Below are positions 13,885 through 14,106 of a stretch of 14,106 nucleotides of DNA, piece by piece (position 1 is the stretch's first letter; every line of letters starts with the position of its first letter). Position numbers and translations under genes: made by a program. A model generated the notes under the pieces. It had not been told where the DNA came from. It saw nothing but the letters and a program-made list of their open reading frames with translations, and searched no databases. Source of the DNA: an uncultured Collinsella sp. (lineage in GTDB: Bacteria; Actinomycetota; Coriobacteriia; Coriobacteriales; Coriobacteriaceae); the NCBI GenBank assembly GCA_958421035.1, contig CATZKS010000053.1, positions 1 to 14,106 on the forward strand, in the 5' to 3' direction.

Positions 13885-13920
13885 ACTCATGTATAAGCGC
13901 ATTGCGCGGAGGTAACCCAA

Positions 13921-14106
13921 ATGGCCAACAAGAAGAACAAGAAGAAGGCCCAGCAGCAGGCGTCTGCCAACAACGCTGCCGCCAACTCCAAGGTTGAGGC
14001 CAAGAAGGCCGTTGCCAAGAAGAACGAGAAGGCTGCGAAGTCCAAGAAGAACGAGAAGCCCGGTTTCTTCGCCCGCACCAAGAAGTATTTCGCTTCGGTG
14101 AAGTCT
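13921..14106 (+). CDS. secE: Preprotein translocase subunit SecE (3' end missing)
   Basis: SecE is the small membrane subunit that clamps SecY in the Sec translocon. The 62 visible residues are a Lys/Ala-rich cytosolic extension (MANKKNKKKAQQQASANNAA onward) followed by GFFARTKKYFASVKS, the amphipathic helix that precedes the membrane segment in SecE. The membrane helix lies beyond the window. GCGGAGG stands about 8 bases before the ATG. The extended lysine-rich N-terminus is typical of actinobacterial SecE. nusG is expected next. Confidence 0.85.
   Translation, partial: MANKKNKKKAQQQASANNAAANSKVEAKKAVAKKNEKAAKSKKNEKPGFFARTKKYFASVKS

Overview
The window looks like the chromosome of a GC-rich actinobacterium of the Coriobacteriia, most like Collinsella. 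This is an inference from high GC in third codon positions, protein similarity recalled from memory, and gene order; no database was searched. The housekeeping backbone keeps an order known from Bacillus subtilis (disA, ispD, ispF, cysS, rlmB, yacP/rae1 and later rpmG, secE). The Bacillus genes mrnC (between cysS and rlmB) and sigH (after yacP) are absent here.

Bases 1-5437, plus strand: the 3' part of disA (c-di-AMP synthesis), ispD and ispF (MEP isoprenoid pathway), cysS (cysteinyl-tRNA synthetase), rlmB (23S rRNA 2'-O-methyltransferase) and a yacP/rae1-like NYN ribonuclease. Genes are tightly packed with 1-11 base overlaps or a few bases between them, except for a 143-base gap before rlmB.

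Bases 5438-11793 are an accessory stretch that is visibly more AT-rich. A minus-strand gene encodes a MerR/excisionase-type helix-turn-helix joined to a HipA-like kinase fold, and its promoter lies among three copies of a palindromic half-site. Next is a lone tRNA-Thr(TGT), then a 535-base gene-free stretch with two 80-base-spaced inverted-repeat units, copies of a GAGCGTGGAT repeat and two terminator-like hairpins. After that comes a beta-glucoside module: a PTS EIIBC permease and a 6-phospho-beta-glucosidase on the minus strand, with a divergent RpiR-family regulator. A 63-base inverted repeat related to the GAGCGTGGAT repeat lies on the far side of this module.

Bases 11702-14106 are translation genes on the plus strand: a strong promoter, tRNA-Tyr(GTA), tRNA-Thr(GGT), tRNA-Met(CAT), tuf and a terminator; then a second promoter that shares an 18-base upstream/-35 block with the first, rpmG, tRNA-Trp(CCA), a terminator-like hairpin and the start of secE, which runs off the window.

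The points most worth a second look are the HTH-kinase with its operator cluster, the four-half-site repeat at 7154-7290, the repeats bracketing the beta-glucoside module, and the matched pair of translation promoters. I did not find a clear multi-gene novel defence or biosynthetic system.
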